A stretch of 64,000 bases of DNA from Pseudonocardiaceae bacterium (GTDB lineage: Bacteria; Actinomycetota; Actinomycetes; Mycobacteriales; Pseudonocardiaceae). Both the position numbers and the translations under genes were made by a program. Under the pieces are notes generated by a model. That model saw only the letters and a list, made by a program, of their open reading frames with translations. It did not search any database and was not told where the DNA came from. Position 1 is the stretch's first letter; each line of letters starts with the position of its first letter. Positions 60,552 through 64,000 of the stretch are shown here, piece after piece. The DNA is taken from positions 62,001 to 126,000 of the forward strand of contig WHSZ01000003.1 in NCBI GenBank assembly GCA_009379845.1, given 5' to 3'.

Positions 60552-63428
60552 GTGGCCGACCGCCTTGTCGTTCGCGGTGCCCGCGAACACAACCTGCGCA
60601 GCGTAGATATCGACCTGCCTCGGAACAGCCTGATCGTGTTCACCGGGCTGTCCGGTTCCGGCAAGTCGAGCCTCGCGTTCGACACGATCTTCGCCGAGGG
60701 GCAGCGGCGATATGTGGAATCGCTCTCCGCGTACGCGCGGCAGTTCCTCGGCCAGATGGACAAACCGGACGTCGACTTCATCGAGGGCCTCTCGCCGGCC
60801 GTTTCGATCGACCAGAAGTCCACCAGCCGCAACCCGCGCTCCACCGTCGGCACGATCACCGAGATCTACGACTACCTCCGGCTGCTCTACGCGCGCGCCG
60901 GCAAGCCACACTGCCCGCAATGCGGCGAGCCGATCAGCCGGCAGACCCCGCAGCAGATCGTGGACCAGGTGCTCGACATGGAGGAGCGCACCCGGTTCCA
61001 GGTCCTCGCCCCGGTGGTGCGCGGACGCAAGGGCGAGTACGTGGACCTGTTCTCCCAACTGCAGACCCAGGGCTACGCCCGAGTCCGGGTGGACGGCGTG
61101 GTGCACGCGCTCACCGACCCACCGAAGCTGAAGAAGCAGGAAAAGCACGAGATCGCGGTGGTTGTCGACCGGCTCACCGTGAAGTCGAGCGCGAAACAGC
61201 GGCTCACCGACTCCGTCGAGACCGCGCTTCGACTCGCCGACGGGCTTGTCGAGCTGGAATTCGTGGACCTCGCGGAAAACGATCCGCACCGCATCCGCGG
61301 GTTCTCCGAGCACCTTGCCTGCCCGAACGGGCACCCGCTCGCCATCGAGGACCTCGAACCGCGCTCGTTCTCGTTCAACTCGCCGTACGGCGCCTGCCCG
61401 GAGTGCACCGGCATCGGCTCCCGCAAGGAGGTCGATCCGGAGCTGGTGGTGCCGGACGACGAGATGTCCCTCGAAGAGGGCGCGATCGCCCCCTGGTCCG
61501 CTGGGCACAGCGCGGACTACTTCCAGCGGCTGCTCGAATCGCTCGCCGAAACGATCGGTTTCCGGATGGACGTGCCGTGGCGCCGGCTCCCGGCGAAGGC
61601 GCAGAAGGCGGTGCTGCACGGCGTCAACGAGCAGGTCCACGTCCGGTACCGCAACCGGTACGGCCGGCAGCGCTCGTACTACGCGAACTTCGAAGGCGTG
61701 ATCCCGTTCCTCGAGCGGCGTCAGGAACAAACCGAGTCCGACTACATGCGGGAGCGCTACGAGGGCTATATGCGCGAGGTGCCCTGCCCCGCGTGCCAGG
61801 GCAGCAGGCTCAAACCGGAGATCCTCGCCGTGTCCCTGGAGCACGAGACCCGCGGCGCGCGGTCCATCGCCGAGGTGTGCGCGCTGAGCGTGGCCGAATG
61901 CGCGGACTTCGTCTCCGGGCTGACGCTGGGGGAGCGGCAGGCGATGATCGCCGGCGCGGTGCTGAAGGAGATCAACGCGCGGCTGCGCTTCCTGCTGGAC
62001 GTGGGGCTGGACTACCTCTCCCTTGATCGCGGCGCCGGCACCCTTTCCGGTGGCGAGGCGCAGCGGATCCGGCTGGCCACCCAGATCGGCTCCGGCCTCG
62101 TCGGCGTGCTGTACGTGCTGGACGAGCCGTCCATCGGGCTGCACCAGCGGGACAACCACCGGCTGATCGAGACGCTCAGCCGGCTGCGCAACCTTGGCAA
62201 CACCCTGATCGTGGTCGAACACGACGAGGAGACCATCCGCAGCTCGGACTGGGTGGTGGACATCGGGCCGGGCGCGGGCGAGCACGGCGGGCACATCGTG
62301 CACAGCGGCCCGTTCAAGAAACTGTTGCGCGCCAAGGATTCGCTGACCGGTGACTATCTGGCGCGGCGCAAGGAGATCCCGGTGCCGCCCATCCGGCGCC
62401 CGGTGAACAAGAGGCGCCAGCTCACCGTGGTGGGGGCGCGCGAGCACAACCTGCGCGGTATCGACGTGTCCTTCCCGCTCGGCTGCCTCATCTCGGTAAC
62501 CGGGGTGTCCGGTTCAGGGAAATCCACCCTGGTCAACGACATCCTGGCGATGGTGCTGGCGAACAAGCTGAACGGCGCGCGGCAGGTACCCGGCCGGCAC
62601 ACCCGGATCAAGGGACTCGACCTGGTTGACAAGCTCGTGCAGGTCGATCAGTCCCCGATCGGGCGAACCCCGCGGTCCAACCCGGCGACCTACACCGGCG
62701 TGTTCGACCACATCCGCAAGCTGTTCGCCGCGACCACCGAGGCGAAGGTGCGCGGGTACCAGCCGGGCCGGTTCTCGTTCAACGTGAAGGGCGGGCGCTG
62801 CGAGGCCTGCGCCGGTGACGGCACCATCAAGATCGAGATGAACTTCCTGCCGGACGTGTACGTGCCGTGCGAGGTGTGCAGGGGCGCCAGGTACAACCGG
62901 GAAACCCTCGAGGTGCACTACAAGGGCAAGACCGTCTCCGAAGTGCTGGACATGCCTATCGAGGAGGCCGCGGAGTTCTTCGAGCCGATCAAGGCGATCC
63001 ACCGGCACCTCAAGACCCTTGTCGACGTCGGCCTCGGTTACGTGCGGCTCGGCCAACCGGCGCCGACCCTTTCCGGTGGCGAGGCGCAGCGCGTGAAGCT
63101 CGCCAGCGAGCTGCAGAAGCGCTCGACCGGCCAGACCGTGTACGTGCTCGACGAGCCGACCACCGGCCTGCATTTCGACGACATCCGCAAGCTGCTCGGG
63201 GTGATCAACGGCTTGGTGGACAAGGGGAACACCGTGATCGTCATCGAGCACAACCTTGACGTGATCAAGACGGCGGACTGGATCGTGGACATGGGGCCGG
63301 AGGGCGGTTCGGGGGGCGGCGTCGTGGTCGCCGAAGGCACCCCGGAAACCGTCGCCGAAATCGAGGAAAGCTACACCGGGCAGTTCCTCCGCCCGGTCGT
63401 GGCGAGCGAGGTATCCGCGACCGCCTGA
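60552..63428 (+). CDS. uvrA: Excinuclease ABC subunit A
   Basis: A 958-residue nucleotide-excision-repair protein that finds DNA lesions with UvrB. Both ATPase modules are complete: [35 protein letters not shown] and [15 protein letters not shown], with signatures [12 protein letters not shown] and [12 protein letters not shown]. Zinc-binding pairs occur in CPQCGEP, in CPNGHPL plus CPECTG, and in CEACAGDG plus CEVCRGARY. The length is that of standard UvrA. GTG 60552 has AAGGGG upstream. No uvrB or uvrC gene is near it in the window. Confidence 0.97.
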   Translation: MADRLVVRGAREHNLRSVDIDLPRNSLIVFTGLSGSGKSSLAFDTIFAEGQRRYVESLSAYARQFLGQMDKPDVDFIEGLSPAVSIDQKSTSRNPRSTVGTITEIYDYLRLLYARAGKPHCPQCGEPISRQTPQQIVDQVLDMEERTRFQVLAPVVRGRKGEYVDLFSQLQTQGYARVRVDGVVHALTDPPKLKKQEKHEIAVVVDRLTVKSSAKQRLTDSVETALRLADGLVELEFVDLAENDPHRIRGFSEHLACPNGHPLAIEDLEPRSFSFNSPYGACPECTGIGSRKEVDPELVVPDDEMSLEEGAIAPWSAGHSADYFQRLLESLAETIGFRMDVPWRRLPAKAQKAVLHGVNEQVHVRYRNRYGRQRSYYANFEGVIPFLERRQEQTESDYMRERYEGYMREVPCPACQGSRLKPEILAVSLEHETRGARSIAEVCALSVAECADFVSGLTLGERQAMIAGAVLKEINARLRFLLDVGLDYLSLDRGAGTLSGGEAQRIRLATQIGSGLVGVLYVLDEPSIGLHQRDNHRLIETLSRLRNLGNTLIVVEHDEETIRSSDWVVDIGPGAGEHGGHIVHSGPFKKLLRAKDSLTGDYLARRKEIPVPPIRRPVNKRRQLTVVGAREHNLRGIDVSFPLGCLISVTGVSGSGKSTLVNDILAMVLANKLNGARQVPGRHTRIKGLDLVDKLVQVDQSPIGRTPRSNPATYTGVFDHIRKLFAATTEAKVRGYQPGRFSFNVKGGRCEACAGDGTIKIEMNFLPDVYVPCEVCRGARYNRETLEVHYKGKTVSEVLDMPIEEAAEFFEPIKAIHRHLKTLVDVGLGYVRLGQPAPTLSGGEAQRVKLASELQKRSTGQTVYVLDEPTTGLHFDDIRKLLGVINGLVDKGNTVIVIEHNLDVIKTADWIVDMGPEGGSGGGVVVAEGTPETVAEIEESYTGQFLRPVVASEVSATA

Positions 63429-63577
63429 CCCGAGTAGCGCAAGACGCGGCGTGGATGCCCTTAGGTGCCGGGACCTCGCGGGTGGGGTAGGAAGAAAGTT
63501 TGAGTTGTGGGTCGAGTTCCGGCCGGCTCGGTCGTCATCTTCTCGACGGCACCACGACGCGAGGTAGGAGGCACACA

Positions 63578-63976
63578 ATGCGGTACATGTTGCTGCTCTA
63601 CGGATGCGATGATCGCCCGCAGCCCGGTGACCCGGGCTTCGAGGAAGCACTGGCACGGGTGAACGCGTTCGCCGAGGAATGCCACCGGCGGGGCACGTAC
63701 GTGGCCGGGGATCCGCTGCGCCGGTCGAGTACGGCCACCACGGTTCGGGTTGAGGACGGCAAGACGCTGATCACCGACGGGCCGTTCGCGGAGACCCACG
63801 AGCAGCTCGGCGGCTACTACATCCTCGATTGCCGGAATCTCGACGAGGCCCTCGAACTCGCCGCGCTCTGCCCGATGGCGCAGCGGGGCCCGGTCGAGGT
63901 GCGGCCGCTGGACGAAATTCCCGGCGCGTGGCGCGGACCTGCCGATATCCAGCGGGCGGCGGTCGCCGAGGGATGA
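63578..63976 (+). CDS. YCII-related (DGPF) protein
   Basis: A 132-residue YCII-domain protein with MRYMLLLYGCDD, TVRVEDGKTLITDGPFAETHEQLGGYYILDCRNLDEALELAALCP and VEVRPLDEIP. The His/Asp pair in these folds suggests an enzymatic or binding role that is still unclear. ATG 63578 follows GGAGG. The gene overlaps the start of the next (ATGA), in the usual order for a YCII gene with its ECF sigma factor. Confidence 0.9.
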   Translation: MRYMLLLYGCDDRPQPGDPGFEEALARVNAFAEECHRRGTYVAGDPLRRSSTATTVRVEDGKTLITDGPFAETHEQLGGYYILDCRNLDEALELAALCPMAQRGPVEVRPLDEIPGAWRGPADIQRAAVAEG

Positions 63977-64000
63977 CCGGCGACGCGCCCGCGCTGACGG
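63973..64000 (+). CDS. Start of the next gene, probably an ECF sigma factor
   Basis: Only nine codons are inside the window (MTGDAPALT). The ATG at 63973 overlaps the YCII stop. In actinomycetes the gene after a YCII gene is commonly an ECF RNA-polymerase sigma factor, so this is the expectation from context, not from the sequence itself. Confidence 0.45.

Noticed and set aside
60450..62447. Long minus-strand open frame opposite uvrA
   Set aside because: It is a mirror of the high-G+C codon pattern of uvrA, with no recognisable domain. The same holds for long antisense frames opposite the S9 peptidase (38866-40986) and the isomerase/kinase genes (45721-47733).
1..64000. tRNA genes, rRNA genes, CRISPR arrays, intact insertion sequences
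   Set aside because: No tRNA-like cloverleaf, regularly spaced repeat or transposase motif was noticed by eye on either strand. A tRNAscan or ISfinder run was not possible.

Overview
The window is high-G+C actinomycete DNA, most likely from the family Pseudonocardiaceae (Amycolatopsis, Prauserella, Saccharomonospora or relatives). The signs are frequent GTG starts, an XRE/DUF5753 plus DUF397 pair, SARP regulators, an NDMA-dependent-type alcohol dehydrogenase with an FmdB partner, and DinB/DUF4440/YCII-type actinobacterial genes. The genus is inferred from gene content only. Base composition changes along the window: roughly 1-17 kb and 23-31 kb are visibly less G+C rich than about 32-64 kb, as expected for acquired biosynthetic DNA next to a host-like backbone.

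The left half (about 0.3-31 kb) looks like a specialised-metabolite region. It holds an efflux pump, dTDP-sugar genes (rmlA, rmlB, an rmlC-like epimerase, a DesVI/TylM1-like N,N-dimethyltransferase), a further methyltransferase and two glycosyltransferases. A compact phzC / dihydro-aromatic dehydrogenase / phzD / phzE set should convert chorismate to 3-hydroxyanthranilate through trans-2,3-dihydro-3-hydroxyanthranilate. The late phenazine genes phzF, phzB and phzG are absent. A quinone reductase, an SRPBCC protein and an AMP-forming ligase follow.

Immediately after the ligase come a nitrate transporter, a molybdenum nitrate reductase and two flavoproteins, with no siroheme nitrite reductase. 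Next is a SARP regulator divergent from a small RiPP locus of the thiazole/oxazole (TOMM) type: a 63-residue precursor ending in a short Cys/Ser-rich segment, a fused E1-like/YcaO cyclodehydratase and a SagB-type dehydrogenase. These three genes are joined end to end. A sensor kinase and a NarL-type regulator lie convergently beside it. The main open question is whether the aromatic acid, nitrate-reduction, sugar and TOMM parts make one hybrid product or are neighbours by chance.

From about 30.5 kb the content becomes mixed and more chromosomal. It includes a DAO-type flavin oxidase, an XRE/DUF397 regulator pair, an ABC permease with a hydrolase-ABC-ATPase fusion, and terC under a yybP-ykoY manganese riboswitch. 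Then come an S9 peptidase, an acetyltransferase, a RES-type toxin-antitoxin pair, and a LacI/isomerase/FGGY-kinase sugar module. Further right are hisS, a GH172 enzyme, a secreted phosphodiester-glycosidase-family protein, a lactonase-like hydrolase/alcohol dehydrogenase/FmdB group, and a SoxR-controlled efflux pump with a clear SoxR box. The right end has a metallo-beta-lactamase/DUF4440/DinB operon with a nearby degenerate duplicate, uvrA, and the start of a YCII/ECF-sigma operon.

I saw no rRNA, tRNA, CRISPR array or intact transposase. No search was run; all family calls rest on recognisable motifs, lengths and context.
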